Counted from the stretch's first letter, positions 43,840 to 54,470 are shown. The stretch is DNA of 64,000 bases from Bacteroides oleiciplenus YIT 12058 (GCF_000315485.1 NZ_JH992942.1:288028-352027); one strand, 5' to 3'. Program-made: numbers and translations. Notes: generated from the sequence alone by a model not told the origin.

Positions 43840-46719
43840 ATGAGAAAAATACTATTAATTATGCTGTCGCTTCTATCCGTTCTTCAGATGGGAGCGCAGA
43901 GGACAATTGATTTATCCGGAGACTGGAATTTTGAAATAGACAGGCAGGATATAGGAGAGAAAGAAAAGTGGTTTAACCAAACATTGCAAGATGTGATTGA
44001 ACTGCCCGGTTCAATGCCCGAAAGGCTGAAGGGAGATGATGTAACGGTTCGTACCCAGTGGACCGGTAGTCTTTATGATAGTTCTTATTACTACAATCCA
44101 TATATGGAGAAGTATCGCAGAGAAGGTAACGTAAAGCTGCCGTTTTTCTTAACGCCTGATAAACGTTATGTAGGAGTAGCTTGGTATCAAAAAGAAATTA
44201 ATCTTCCTAAAGATTGGAAAAAAGAACGTATTGTGTTGGTTCTGGAACGTCCGCATATTGAGTCTACTGTTTGGGTAAATGGGCATAAGGTGGGGATGCA
44301 GAATAGTTTATGTGTAGCACACATATATGATGTCACCCGATATGTACGTCCCGGAAAATGTAATATAACCATCAGAATAGATAATCGCATTAAAGAAATT
44401 AATGTAGGACCGGATTCACATAGTATTACTGACCAGACTCAGGGAAACTGGAATGGAATTGTGGGGCGGATATGTTTGCAGGCTACACCACATGTCTATT
44501 TTGATGATATTCAGGTATTCCCGGAACCGGAACAGAAACTCGCAAGAGTGAAATTGCGTATTAAATCTTCTAACAAAAGCTCAACCACAGCGCAGGTGAG
44601 ATTGTCAGCTGAGAGTTTTAATGCAGACAAGAAGCACATACTTCCGGTTTTAATGCAAGAAGTGAAAGTGAAACATGGCATAGCAGAACAAGAGATTGTT
44701 TTATCTATGGGGGATAATATGTTACTTTGGGATGAATTCCATCCGGCATTGTATAAATTGAAAGCTGAAATTATTACTGGTGAGGATAAAGAAGTAAGAG
44801 AGGTGCAGTTTGGTATGCGTCGTTTCGAAATTAAAGGCAAATGGTTTTATGTGAATAGTCGTAAGACTATGTTGCGTGGAACCGTGGAAAACTGTGATTT
44901 TCCGTTAACCGGTTATGCTCCCATGGATGTGGATAGTTGGGAGCGGGTATTTCGTATCTGTCGTAGTTATGGATTAAACCATATGCGTTTCCATTCTTTT
45001 TGTCCTCCGGAAGCTGCTTTTGTAGCTGCGGATCTTGTCGGATTTTATCTGCAACCCGAAGGACCAAGTTGGCCAAATCATGGTCCTAAATTAGGATTGG
45101 GACAACCCATTGATAAATATTTGATGGATGAGACTATTGCATTGACCAAAGCCTATGGTAATTACGCTTCTTACTGTATGCTGGCATGTGGCAATGAACC
45201 AAGTGGACGTTGGGTAGAATGGGTCAGCCGATTCGTAGAATATTGGGAAAATACTGATCCTCGCAGGGTATATACCGGCGCTTCGGTTGGTGGCGGATGG
45301 CAGTGGCAACCCCGTAGCCAATATCATGTAAAGGCAGGGGCGCGTGGTCTTACGTGGAGGCAGAGCCGTCCACAGACTATTGACGATTATCGTCTTCAGA
45401 GCCGTATTGATACCGTTAGTCAGCCTTATGTATCACATGAAACGGGGCAATGGTGTGTATTTCCTAATTTTAATGAGATACGGAAATATACCGGAGTGAA
45501 TAAAGCTAGGAATTTCGAAATTTTCCGGGATATTCTGAATGATAATCAGATGGGGGAACAAGCACAGTTGTTTATGATGGCGTCAGGGAAGCTGCAAGCT
45601 CTTTGTTATAAATATGAGATAGAAAAAACACTTCGTACTCCGGATTATGCAGGCTTTCAGCTCCTTGCATTGAATGATTATTCGGGTCAGGGCACGGCAC
45701 TTGTCGGTGTACTTGATGTGTTCTTTGAAGAGAAAGGATATATCAATGCCCAGGAATGGAGGCGATTCTGCTCGGCTACTGTACCTCTGATGCGTACCGA
45801 AAAGTTTGTTTATAGTAATGATGAAACTTTTTCTGCCGATATTGAGGTTGCTCATTTTGGTGAGAAGGCTTTGACACAGGTTCCTGTAACTTATACGATA
45901 AAAGATGAATATGGGAAAGTGTATGTCCGGAACACTTTGGGAAACAAGGATATTCCAATAGGGAACCTTAATGGTTTGGGACGTATTGAATTTCCTTTGG
46001 AAAACATTGAAAAACCTATCAAGCTGAACCTGGAAGTTCGCATTGAAGGTACGGAGGCTGTAAATGACTGGAATTTTTGGGTATATCCCAAAGTTGTAGA
46101 ACTGGCACAAGGAGATGTTTATTCAACAGATACATTGGATTCAAGAGCATTGGATGTTCTGAAAAAAGGTGGAAAGGTTTTAATTCTTGCTGCCGGGAAA
46201 GTGAGTTATGGAAAAGAAGTATCTCAGATGTTTACTCCTGTATTCTGGAATACTTCCTGGTTCAAAATGCGTCCTCCGCATACTACAGGTATTCTGGTGA
46301 ATTCCAAACATCCGCTATTTCGTCAATTTCCGACAGAATACCATAGCAATTTGCAGTGGTGGGAGTTGTTGAACCGTGCTAATGTGATGCAATTTACTGA
46401 TTTTCCTGCTGATTTCCAACCTACCATACAAAGCATAGATACTTGGTTTGTCAGTCGGAAAATAGGTATGTTATTCGAAGCAAATGTGCTGAACGGAAAA
46501 TTGATGATGACAACTATGGATCTGGCTACGGATACTGATAGGCGTATTGTGGCAAGGCAGATGCATAAAGCTGTTTTAGATTATATGAACTCTGATTATT
46601 TTCGTCCGCAATTCACGATAGAACCGGAACGGGTCAGCGATTTATTTACTAAAGTAGCTGGTAGTGTGAAGTCGTATACGAAAGATTCTCCGGATGAATT
46701 AAAGCCAAAGATCAAGTAG
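43840..46719 (+). CDS. GH2-family glycoside hydrolase with C-terminal glutamine-amidotransferase-like domain
   Basis: 959 residues with a signal peptide (cleavage near MGAQ). N-terminal sugar-binding domain (IDLSGDWNFEIDRQD, VGVAWYQKEINLP, ESTVWVNGHKVG), immunoglobulin-like domain, then a TIM barrel with LRGTVENCDFPLTGYAPMD and acid/base candidate Glu in ACGNEPSGRW (near residue 452); a nucleophile candidate is in SHETGQW. The C-terminal ~200 residues (LDVLKKGGKVLILAAGKVSY, HPLFRQFPTEYHSNLQWWEL) resemble the amidotransferase-like domain of some beta-galactosidases. The linkage cut is not predictable; beta-galactosidase or beta-glucuronidase activity fits a pectin locus. Confidence 0.85.
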   Translation: MRKILLIMLSLLSVLQMGAQRTIDLSGDWNFEIDRQDIGEKEKWFNQTLQDVIELPGSMPERLKGDDVTVRTQWTGSLYDSSYYYNPYMEKYRREGNVKLPFFLTPDKRYVGVAWYQKEINLPKDWKKERIVLVLERPHIESTVWVNGHKVGMQNSLCVAHIYDVTRYVRPGKCNITIRIDNRIKEINVGPDSHSITDQTQGNWNGIVGRICLQATPHVYFDDIQVFPEPEQKLARVKLRIKSSNKSSTTAQVRLSAESFNADKKHILPVLMQEVKVKHGIAEQEIVLSMGDNMLLWDEFHPALYKLKAEIITGEDKEVREVQFGMRRFEIKGKWFYVNSRKTMLRGTVENCDFPLTGYAPMDVDSWERVFRICRSYGLNHMRFHSFCPPEAAFVAADLVGFYLQPEGPSWPNHGPKLGLGQPIDKYLMDETIALTKAYGNYASYCMLACGNEPSGRWVEWVSRFVEYWENTDPRRVYTGASVGGGWQWQPRSQYHVKAGARGLTWRQSRPQTIDDYRLQSRIDTVSQPYVSHETGQWCVFPNFNEIRKYTGVNKARNFEIFRDILNDNQMGEQAQLFMMASGKLQALCYKYEIEKTLRTPDYAGFQLLALNDYSGQGTALVGVLDVFFEEKGYINAQEWRRFCSATVPLMRTEKFVYSNDETFSADIEVAHFGEKALTQVPVTYTIKDEYGKVYVRNTLGNKDIPIGNLNGLGRIEFPLENIEKPIKLNLEVRIEGTEAVNDWNFWVYPKVVELAQGDVYSTDTLDSRALDVLKKGGKVLILAAGKVSYGKEVSQMFTPVFWNTSWFKMRPPHTTGILVNSKHPLFRQFPTEYHSNLQWWELLNRANVMQFTDFPADFQPTIQSIDTWFVSRKIGMLFEANVLNGKLMMTTMDLATDTDRRIVARQMHKAVLDYMNSDYFRPQFTIEPERVSDLFTKVAGSVKSYTKDSPDELKPKIK

Positions 46720-46770
46720 GGTATATAATTTCCTATCGAAAGTTTATAATTTTCCCAGCGATAGCCAATG

Positions 46771-46858
46771 CGTTCCCTTATAAGGAACATTTCGTCCCCT
46801 TATGGAATACTTTTCGTCCCTCCATAAGGGGACGAAAAGTATTCCATAAGGGGACGAA
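46771..46858. repeat. Four-unit 22-bp palindromic array with a 30-bp perfect inverted repeat (array C)
   Basis: The units start at 46771, 46793, 46815 and 46837, exactly 22 bases apart, each centred on a CCTTATAAGG/CCTTATGG/CCATAAGG type core. Bases 46791-46820 and 46829-46858 are a perfect 30-bp inverted repeat with an 8-base loop. It lies between the convergent ends of the two GH2 genes and would act as a bidirectional terminator. Confidence 0.8.
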
Positions 46859-46928
46859 TTAGTTGTCGCTATCATTCCTGTTCATTATAGTCAGTTGAGA
46901 AACTGCCTGTGGGAAGATATAGCTCTGA

Positions 46929-49900
46929 TTATTGAAGTAGATTTTCCAGAAACTCTATTTCGACAATTCTCAGTTCATATTTGGCCCTTTTGCTTTCATC
47001 TGATTTGTAAAGATCCAGTTCATTGGCTACCGGAGCTGCTACTTCGACAATTTGTCCGAAAGCATCTTCTTCACTGCTGCTCCCTTTTAGACGGATGGTG
47101 ATTTCCTGAGTTAATACAGGTTTTACATTCAGATGGATATATCCGAGACTTTTTTCTGTGTCACCACTCCAGATGAGTTCTTCGCCCGCATATATTTCTA
47201 AAGGATAACTACGCATGCGCCATCCGGTCAGTTTCATGCAAATCTCATCTACGCGGGCCGGGCGATTCAGACGATAGGTGATCCAGGCGGTGCTGGCTTT
47301 GCCGTCATTCTTCCATTCACTCAGTTCATTGTCATCGTAACTGTTAGTTGCAGTTTCATTATTGGTGCCGGCCTTTACGGACTCAATGAAAACAGCTACT
47401 TTCTTGTCTGTATAAGACGGAGTCTGAGGAGTTTCTCCACGAGTAAGCCGCCCTTGCAACTCATTGGAAGGAATGTATTGGCTTAGTCCGTTCTTTACTT
47501 CTATAGGTAGAGATGTGAAATTTATTTCGGCTGATTGTAATCCGGCGGCACTTGCTTTGAGATGTACCTTGCCCGCTTCTGTAAGCGAACGTATCAAAAC
47601 ACGGTTCACGCCACATTCTACGGGAAGTTTCTGAGACAGAATATAGTTGTTTTCTCCTTGGGCTATACCTCCACGCCATTCTGCCGGACCTTCCATTTCA
47701 AAGGAAATCAAATCGTTGGCCAATGGGCAGCGTCTTCCGTCTTTATCTACTACTTCTACTTGTACCATAACCACGTCTGCACCATCCGCTTTCCAGCCTG
47801 CCGGGTTTTGCATCAGATTTAACAGAATGCGTTCCGGCTTTCCTGCTGTCTGTAATTCTGTACGGCAACATTCTTTTCCGTTTTGATCATAACCTACAGC
47901 TTCCAGTTTTCCTGCTTCAAACTTGACATCATTATATGTATGCAGAAAGTGATATTCCTGTATACTTTCTCCTAATGATTTTCCGTTTAGGAAGAGAGCT
48001 ACACTGTCAGCGCTCGATACCACGTGTACAGGTTTGATTATACTTTCTTCATAGTTCCAATGACCGATGATATGAATACGCGGGTTCTCCGTATCAACCC
48101 ATCCATCCCACATGGTTTGCAAAGCATAGAAAAGATCTTTGGGAATTCGCATGGCATCGGTGGCTCCGCTTCTCCGATAGTTTTCGACTCCGCGGAAGTG
48201 AGTATTACTGTCCGAGAAAATAATCTTAACGCCTCCCGAACTAACGCGGAATCCGGTTCCCGGACGTTCACGCCAGTAGTCATACCAGCGTCTGATGTTC
48301 TCAATGGCAAATGAATCCTGATTCTGATTGTAAGCTCTTGCATCCACTTGTTTCTGTACTTTATTAGTTACTGTGGATTTATAAGCTTTGGAGCCTTCTC
48401 CATGCTTATGATATGGATAGCTGTAATTGTCCCAATATTTGCGGAGCGCTTCATCCCTGCAATATTCTGTTGCCCACATCGGGTGATGGGCGCTTTTATT
48501 GATATAAAGCATTTCGCCTCCATATTCCGCTTCCCGAATATCCAGCATCTCACGTGAGCCGATGGCGCGTCCTCCATAAGGGTCATATTTATCACGTATG
48601 GCTTTCATTTCCAGCATGTGTTCTCTGCTGATAGATTCGTTGCCTGATTCGTAGAATAAGATACTCGGGTTATTACGGTTGTAAATGATAGCATCCCGCA
48701 TTAGTTCTGTACGCTGTTCCCATTGGCGTCCTTGTCTGTCTTTTTCAGAGTCACCGGCAGGCATGGCTTGAATAAGACCTACACGGTCACAGGATTCTAT
48801 ATCTTGTTTCCAGGGAGTGACGTGCATCCAACGCACCAGATTGGCGTTGCACTCTACCATCAGTCCGTTGCTATAATCGCTTAGCCAGGCAGGGACTGAT
48901 AAACCTAAAGCAGGCCATTCATTGCTTGTGCGCTGTGCAAATCCCTTCATTTGGAGTACGCGGTCATTCAACCAAATTTTACCATTCCCAAAGCGCGTTT
49001 TGCGGAAACCGGTGCGGGTGGCTACTTCATCTGTTTTCTTTCCATCAATCCATAGACTGGTTTTTACAGTATACAGATAACCATATCCCCAACTCCAAAA
49101 ATGCAGATTATCTACTTCTGCGGAAGCTTTTACTACTGCTGTTTCGCCCGGTTGCAAAGTTATGCTTTCGCCAGACATCGTTTTTACAATTTTACCTTCA
49201 CGGTCTTGAATCTCAACCTGATATGCAACTTGTTGTTTTTTTCGGTATTCATTCTTGATTTCCGATTCTGCATGTATGACGGCTTTACGTGACTTTACCC
49301 GGATGTTTTCGGCGTATATATAGACACCTGTTGTTTTCAGGTTACTGTAAAGGGGCAGGGTCTGATATAATTTATCTGTCAGATGTAGCCATACATTTTT
49401 AGGAAGGCCGCCATAATTGGCGTTGAAATTACGGTCATTCCATTGAAATCTGGTGTTAGTACCTCGTTCTTTATATTGCCAGTTGTTGTCTATACGCAGG
49501 GCGATGACATTTTCTTTATTATAAGATATGTAAGGGGTAAGGTCGAAACCTACTGCCATGACTCCATTTTCATGCAGGCCGATATGTTTGCCATTGATAT
49601 AGAAGTCAGCGGCTTGCCGTACTCCTTCGAATTCTATAAATATTTTTTTCCCTTCGCTACCGGCAGGTAACCGGAAATGTTTGCGATACCATACGATAGT
49701 ATCTGTCAGTTCGTCAATACTATAACGGAATGCTTCATCTTCATTGAAAGCATGGGGTAAAGTGACTTTTTTCCAACTGTTATCAGTATACTTCTGTTGT
49801 TCGGCTCCGTTTGCATCACCAACAGAAAGCAGCCAGTCCGAATTAAAATTGTATTTATGCCTCACGTCGTTATTTGAGGCTACTGCATAATGACTAATAC

Positions 49901-49940
49901 ATAGAATAGTCCAAAATAATAATAAAACTTTCTTTTTCAT
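46929..49940 (-). CDS. GH2-family glycoside hydrolase with DUF4982 and C-terminal carbohydrate-binding-like domain
   Basis: 1,003 residues with a signal peptide (MKKKVLLLFWTILCISHYAVA). Sugar-binding domain (VTLPHAFNEDEAFRY, IVWYRKHFRLP, FYINGKHIGLHENG), Ig-like domain, barrel with MKGFAQRTSNEWPALG and acid/base candidate in FYESGNESIS; a nucleophile candidate is in MWATEYCRDE. Then a DUF4982-type domain (VHVVSSADSVALFLNGKSLGE), an Ig-like segment, and a C-terminal discoidin-like domain (TATNSYDDNELSEWKNDGKA). The architecture is that of exo-acting beta-galactosidase-type GH2 enzymes of Bacteroides. Transcribed toward array C, 93 bases downstream of the regulator gene's stop. Confidence 0.87.
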   Translation of the reverse strand: MKKKVLLLFWTILCISHYAVASNNDVRHKYNFNSDWLLSVGDANGAEQQKYTDNSWKKVTLPHAFNEDEAFRYSIDELTDTIVWYRKHFRLPAGSEGKKIFIEFEGVRQAADFYINGKHIGLHENGVMAVGFDLTPYISYNKENVIALRIDNNWQYKERGTNTRFQWNDRNFNANYGGLPKNVWLHLTDKLYQTLPLYSNLKTTGVYIYAENIRVKSRKAVIHAESEIKNEYRKKQQVAYQVEIQDREGKIVKTMSGESITLQPGETAVVKASAEVDNLHFWSWGYGYLYTVKTSLWIDGKKTDEVATRTGFRKTRFGNGKIWLNDRVLQMKGFAQRTSNEWPALGLSVPAWLSDYSNGLMVECNANLVRWMHVTPWKQDIESCDRVGLIQAMPAGDSEKDRQGRQWEQRTELMRDAIIYNRNNPSILFYESGNESISREHMLEMKAIRDKYDPYGGRAIGSREMLDIREAEYGGEMLYINKSAHHPMWATEYCRDEALRKYWDNYSYPYHKHGEGSKAYKSTVTNKVQKQVDARAYNQNQDSFAIENIRRWYDYWRERPGTGFRVSSGGVKIIFSDSNTHFRGVENYRRSGATDAMRIPKDLFYALQTMWDGWVDTENPRIHIIGHWNYEESIIKPVHVVSSADSVALFLNGKSLGESIQEYHFLHTYNDVKFEAGKLEAVGYDQNGKECCRTELQTAGKPERILLNLMQNPAGWKADGADVVMVQVEVVDKDGRRCPLANDLISFEMEGPAEWRGGIAQGENNYILSQKLPVECGVNRVLIRSLTEAGKVHLKASAAGLQSAEINFTSLPIEVKNGLSQYIPSNELQGRLTRGETPQTPSYTDKKVAVFIESVKAGTNNETATNSYDDNELSEWKNDGKASTAWITYRLNRPARVDEICMKLTGWRMRSYPLEIYAGEELIWSGDTEKSLGYIHLNVKPVLTQEITIRLKGSSSEEDAFGQIVEVAAPVANELDLYKSDESKRAKYELRIVEIEFLENLLQ

Positions 49941-49968
49941 GGAATTTAATTTATCAGTATTAAAGCCG

Positions 49969-49976
49969 CAAAAATA
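49969..49976 (-). promoter_or_regulatory. -7 element of the second GH2 gene
   Basis: TATTTTTG on the minus strand (with TATTTTTGCGGC context) is a perfect TAnnTTTG match, 28 bases before the start codon. No good -33 is seen. Confidence 0.4.
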
Positions 49977-50033
49977 AGCCAGAATACATTTTGTTCCGAT
50001 GGAAAAGAATACGGATGTATGTAATATTGTTGT

Positions 50034-53000
50034 TTATTTCGTTTCCTCCAGAGTTTTCTCTCCTCCTTTTTGATATACAGAAGGAGATATTCCGAAATGT
50101 GACTTAAAGCATTTGCTGAAATAGAATGGGTCATTAATACCTACTTTGTAGGAGACTTCTGCTACAGTGAGGTGTTCTTCCGACAGTAATAGTTCTGCCG
50201 CTTTCTTCATGCGGATGATACGTAAATATTCATTCGGTGAATATCCAGTTACTCCTCGTAGTTTCTTATAAAATACGGTTCGTCCCAGTTTCATCAGTTG
50301 GGCAAATTCTTCTATGCTGAAATCAGAACGGGAGATATTGGCTTTCAGTATAACATCCAGACGGTCGGTGAATTCTTTATCCTGGTCGGTAGAATACATG
50401 GCTGCATGAACAATACCCGGTTCATTGGAGAACTTTTCACGAAGCTTTTCACGTTGCTCTATCAGACGGAATACCCGTGCCAGTAAGAACTTGATACTGA
50501 ATGGCTTTGATATATAGGCATCTGCTCCGGAGTCAATTCCTTCCAATTGTTTTTCAGGAGAACTGAGTGCCGTTAATAGAATAATGGGAATATGGCTTGT
50601 TGCAAAGTCTGATTTAAGCCTTCTGGTAACTTCAAATCCAGTCATACCTGGCATCATAACATCGCAGATGATTAAGTCAGCATCATAAGTGCGGGCCTTT
50701 TCGAATCCCTTTGTCCCATCCTCAGCTACTTCTACTTCAAAATAGGCTCCAACTTCCTCTTTCAATAGTTCCCGGATTTCATTATCATCTTCGATAATCA
50801 GTACTTTCCGCTTGTTTAAAGGAGTTATTGTTTGGGGAGAAGCTGATGCCTCCTCAGAAAGTTCTGGCAAACTGTGTGTCTGTCCCTCTTCCTCTTTCAG
50901 TAGTACATTACCTGGTATGAGAAAATCTTTTTCGATATATACGGTCTTATCTGTAGGAATGCAGACTGTGAAGATAGAGCCTCCATTTTCATTATCCTTA
51001 TATTCGATTGTACCTTTGTGCACTTGCACTAATTCATGGGTCAGATGTAAGCCGACTCCTATACTATCACCCGAGAAACTGCTTTGCATAAATCGTTTGA
51101 ACAGCTCATGCTGTTTTTCTTTAGGGATACCGACTCCTGTATCGGATACTTGAATTTGTAGGATTTTCTTTGTTTCATCCACATTTACGGTAAAGATGAC
51201 CGTTCCGTTTGCAGGAGTATATTTGAAAGCATTTGATAACAGATTATAGGTCACTTTGTCTAGGTTTCCTTTGTCAATAAACATTTTGTAAGATAATACA
51301 GAAGGCTCAAAGCGGAAATTCATATTTTTTTGTTCTGATATATCCTTGAAACTCAGAAATATTTCATAGAGGAAAGCGATCACATCCGTTTCCTCTAAAG
51401 AAAGTGCCAGTTTGTTATTCTGCATTTTTCTGAATTCCAACAACTGATTGATAAGCCTCAACATACGTTGGGTATTCTTATTCATGGTTTGTAATGGAGA
51501 TGCTAATTCACGCGGAACATTGCTGACGCGCTGTATTTTCTCCAATGCTCCTTGAATCAAGGTAAGAGGAGTACGGAATTCGTGAGAGATGTTTGTGAAG
51601 AAGACTAACTTATATTCTGTCAGTTGTTTTTCTACATTGATACGGTTATGCAGACTATTAAAATTGTTGGCAATGCGATATGCAAAATATAGAACTATTA
51701 TTAACAGTATGGTGTATCCCAGCATGGCCCAACTGCTTTTCCAGAATGGGGGGACAATGACGATTTTTAAAGTAGTTTCATCTTCATTCCATATCCCTGC
51801 ACCATTGCAGGATTTTACGTGCAATGTATAGGTACCCGGATTGAGATATTTATAAGCGGCAAAACTTAAAGGAGAAGGGTCACTCCATCCTTTATCATAA
51901 TTTTCTAACCAATATCGATATTTTGTCTGACTGTTATCAGAGTAATCGAAAGTTGAAAAATCGAGAATGAAAGAGTTCTGAAAATATTTTAATGTGATTT
52001 TATCCGAGTATGCCAAAGATTGTGTCTTTAAAGGCGAGTCGGCTATTTCAGGACTCATTTGAATACCATTGATGTATAAGTTGGTAAAAACGACAGGAGA
52101 AAAAACTTCATTGCTTGGTATTTTCATGGGATCTATCACTGTTAATCCATAGTTTGTACCGAAAAGAAGTTTTCCATCTGCACCTATACAGGCGCTGTTG
52201 TCATTATAGACATTCCCTAATGTATAAGAAGAAAAGAAATAATTCTCAAAGGAATCATTTTCCGGGTTAAATTTGGAAATACCATATTCTGTAGCAATCC
52301 ATAATCGTCCGAGAGCATCTTCCAACATGGCTAATACGACATTGTTAACTAAACCATCTGAAGTACCGTAGTGTTTATACTCCAGCGAGTTGTAGTTATC
52401 CGTTGGTTTGCAAAGGTTCAATCCTGCTCCTGAAGTTCCTACCCACATCCTGCCTTTGCTGTCACGAAATAAGCATCTGATTTCATTAGAACAGAATTTC
52501 CCATTGACATTATTGAATAAATGATAATTGTCTATATTGGCAATTAATGAATCCGGATGAAAAATACAAATTCCCTCACTGGTTCCTGTCCAAATCATTC
52601 CGTTTTCATCTTCTATCATATTTCTCACCATTCTTAAACCATGCTTTTGCTGAAGAAAATGGCGGAATTTATACTTCCCATCCGGGGTTGGTTCAGCTAA
52701 GGCCAGTCCTCCTCCGAATGTTCCTACCCACATACGGTCTTTACTATCGCAATAGATAGAGAATATGTGATTGTGAGCCAATGTCGAAGGATCGGATGCA
52801 ACATTTTTATACCATGTATTTCCTATCTTTAATCCTTGTCCGCGAGTTCCCATCCATAGTTGTCCCAGACTGTCTTTTGCAATCACATATACATTGGATT
52901 GGAAGTACTGACTGCTGGTTTTAGGATTCAGATGAATATCATAATTATACAATCCTCCTTTGCGGGTTCCTATCCATATATCTCCATTCTCCATTCGGGT

Positions 53001-54323
53001 TAACATCCGAATGGTGTTTGAACGGTCGAAGAGTTCGCTGGATTCCGGATAGAAGCGAGTGATGCCTTCATTGGATATTGAAATACGAGATAATCCGGAA
53101 TGTTCGGAACTAACCCAGATAGCTCCGGCTTTGTCTTCCATTACATATTGTAGAAAATCAGAACTAATCGGAGAGTCCTTTACATCGGAAACAAAATGCT
53201 CCAATTCATTTTCAGATGGTTTGTAAGCAAACAACCCATTACCGTAAGTTGAAATCCAGATTATCCCGCGGGAGTCGTGAACGACATGGTAGCGTTCAAA
53301 GTCAATATAGCTTAATCGGTCTTCAGGTATTAATTGAAGTTCTCTCATTTCTCCTGTCTTTGCAAGGATATAGCGAACTTTCCCTGAATGATTGTATATC
53401 CAATAGTCCCCATGATTATCACGAAATACATTTCCATTTTTAAGATTCAATTGAGAGTTTGGGGTCACTTGATGCGTATTAAAGTCATAGTCATAGACAC
53501 CTGCAGATGTCATTAGAACCCATTTGTTTTTTAGTGCGAAATTTCCGGTGAATGCTATCTTCTTTCCGTTGGGAAGGGAGGCTGACCGGATGAGTTTTCC
53601 GGAAGTAGAATTATAATGATATATATCGCCCTCCTTAGTAAGGAAATACATATCCTGTTCATATGATATTGATCGCATGAAATTATATTTCCGGTCTACT
53701 ATTTTGAAATCTCCTCTGGTAGCGTAAGATAGTCCGCGTTGAGTACCGATCCATATCCGGCCAGAAGCGTCTTCCCACATGAACTGCACTCGGTTGTCCG
53801 GCAGATTGCCATGTTCTGTTTTAAATTCGACGGAGGTTATTTTCCGGTCATTTTGGATTATCATCTGACGTGCTCCATTTTCCGGATGACACAGCCACAC
53901 GTCTCCATTGGAAGCTAATAATGAACTGGAATAGTTTTGTTTATATTCCCCGTTTCCGGTGAAATCTACGAAACGGGCTCTCTGCAGGTCATAGCAACTA
54001 TATAATTCCGCTACTGTCCTTATCCAGAGGAAGCCATTTTTGTCTTCCATGACTTGATAAATGCGGTTGTCTGCCAGTGAAATCTGGTCATGCTTATTGG
54101 TTTCCGGCTGAAAATTCAGGAAAGAGTTACCGTCGTAACGACTTAAGCCATTTAGTGTGCCTAACCATAAGAAACCTTTGCTGTCCTGATATATATTGCG
54201 GATAGAGTTGCTGGGCAATCCGTCCGTCGTTCTCATTTTCTTAGCGCGAAGTTCTATTTCACTAAAGGCGTTTGCCGCAATAGCGGTTAATAAAACAATT
54301 ATTAATAAAGTTCTGCGTCTCAT
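50034..54323 (-). CDS. Hybrid two-component system sensor/regulator (HTCS)
   Basis: 1,429 residues. Signal/anchor, then a periplasmic double propeller of Reg_prop repeats (GLPSNSIRNIYQDSKGFLWLG and many similar), a Y_Y_Y domain (~770-860), membrane helix (~880), HisKA with phospho-His in NISHEFRTPL (about residue 912), HATPase (SDTGVGIPKEKQHELFKRF), receiver with phospho-Asp in IICDVMMPGMTG (about residue 1,221), and an AraC-type HTH (~1,320-1,420; KVGINDPFYFSKCFKSHFG). HTCS proteins sense specific oligosaccharides in the periplasm and activate the adjacent locus. It sits beside the GH2 gene and most likely controls the GH28/GH106/SusCD locus. Confidence 0.93.
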   Translation of the reverse strand: MRRRTLLIIVLLTAIAANAFSEIELRAKKMRTTDGLPSNSIRNIYQDSKGFLWLGTLNGLSRYDGNSFLNFQPETNKHDQISLADNRIYQVMEDKNGFLWIRTVAELYSCYDLQRARFVDFTGNGEYKQNYSSSLLASNGDVWLCHPENGARQMIIQNDRKITSVEFKTEHGNLPDNRVQFMWEDASGRIWIGTQRGLSYATRGDFKIVDRKYNFMRSISYEQDMYFLTKEGDIYHYNSTSGKLIRSASLPNGKKIAFTGNFALKNKWVLMTSAGVYDYDFNTHQVTPNSQLNLKNGNVFRDNHGDYWIYNHSGKVRYILAKTGEMRELQLIPEDRLSYIDFERYHVVHDSRGIIWISTYGNGLFAYKPSENELEHFVSDVKDSPISSDFLQYVMEDKAGAIWVSSEHSGLSRISISNEGITRFYPESSELFDRSNTIRMLTRMENGDIWIGTRKGGLYNYDIHLNPKTSSQYFQSNVYVIAKDSLGQLWMGTRGQGLKIGNTWYKNVASDPSTLAHNHIFSIYCDSKDRMWVGTFGGGLALAEPTPDGKYKFRHFLQQKHGLRMVRNMIEDENGMIWTGTSEGICIFHPDSLIANIDNYHLFNNVNGKFCSNEIRCLFRDSKGRMWVGTSGAGLNLCKPTDNYNSLEYKHYGTSDGLVNNVVLAMLEDALGRLWIATEYGISKFNPENDSFENYFFSSYTLGNVYNDNSACIGADGKLLFGTNYGLTVIDPMKIPSNEVFSPVVFTNLYINGIQMSPEIADSPLKTQSLAYSDKITLKYFQNSFILDFSTFDYSDNSQTKYRYWLENYDKGWSDPSPLSFAAYKYLNPGTYTLHVKSCNGAGIWNEDETTLKIVIVPPFWKSSWAMLGYTILLIIVLYFAYRIANNFNSLHNRINVEKQLTEYKLVFFTNISHEFRTPLTLIQGALEKIQRVSNVPRELASPLQTMNKNTQRMLRLINQLLEFRKMQNNKLALSLEETDVIAFLYEIFLSFKDISEQKNMNFRFEPSVLSYKMFIDKGNLDKVTYNLLSNAFKYTPANGTVIFTVNVDETKKILQIQVSDTGVGIPKEKQHELFKRFMQSSFSGDSIGVGLHLTHELVQVHKGTIEYKDNENGGSIFTVCIPTDKTVYIEKDFLIPGNVLLKEEEGQTHSLPELSEEASASPQTITPLNKRKVLIIEDDNEIRELLKEEVGAYFEVEVAEDGTKGFEKARTYDADLIICDVMMPGMTGFEVTRRLKSDFATSHIPIILLTALSSPEKQLEGIDSGADAYISKPFSIKFLLARVFRLIEQREKLREKFSNEPGIVHAAMYSTDQDKEFTDRLDVILKANISRSDFSIEEFAQLMKLGRTVFYKKLRGVTGYSPNEYLRIIRMKKAAELLLSEEHLTVAEVSYKVGINDPFYFSKCFKSHFGISPSVYQKGGEKTLEETK

Positions 54324-54354
54324 ATAGATTTCAAGATTATAGCTAAATGGTTAA

Positions 54355-54362
54355 CAAAAATA
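54355..54362 (-). promoter_or_regulatory. -7 element of the HTCS gene
   Basis: TATTTTTG on the minus strand, a perfect TAnnTTTG match 31 bases before the start codon. A second perfect match, TACCTTTG (54388-54395), lies further upstream. Neither has an ideal -33. Confidence 0.45.
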
Positions 54363-54470
54363 ATACGAAAATCATGTTGCCCGTCGGCAAAGGTAGGAAA
54401 TTGGAGATGGAGCTCCATGAATTATCGTACATATGCCTGTAAATTTTGTCACATACTTCATGTGGAAGAC

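Noticed and set aside
46771..46858. CRISPR-like short repeat array
   Set aside because: The units are contiguous, without spacers, and palindromic; there are no cas genes in the window.
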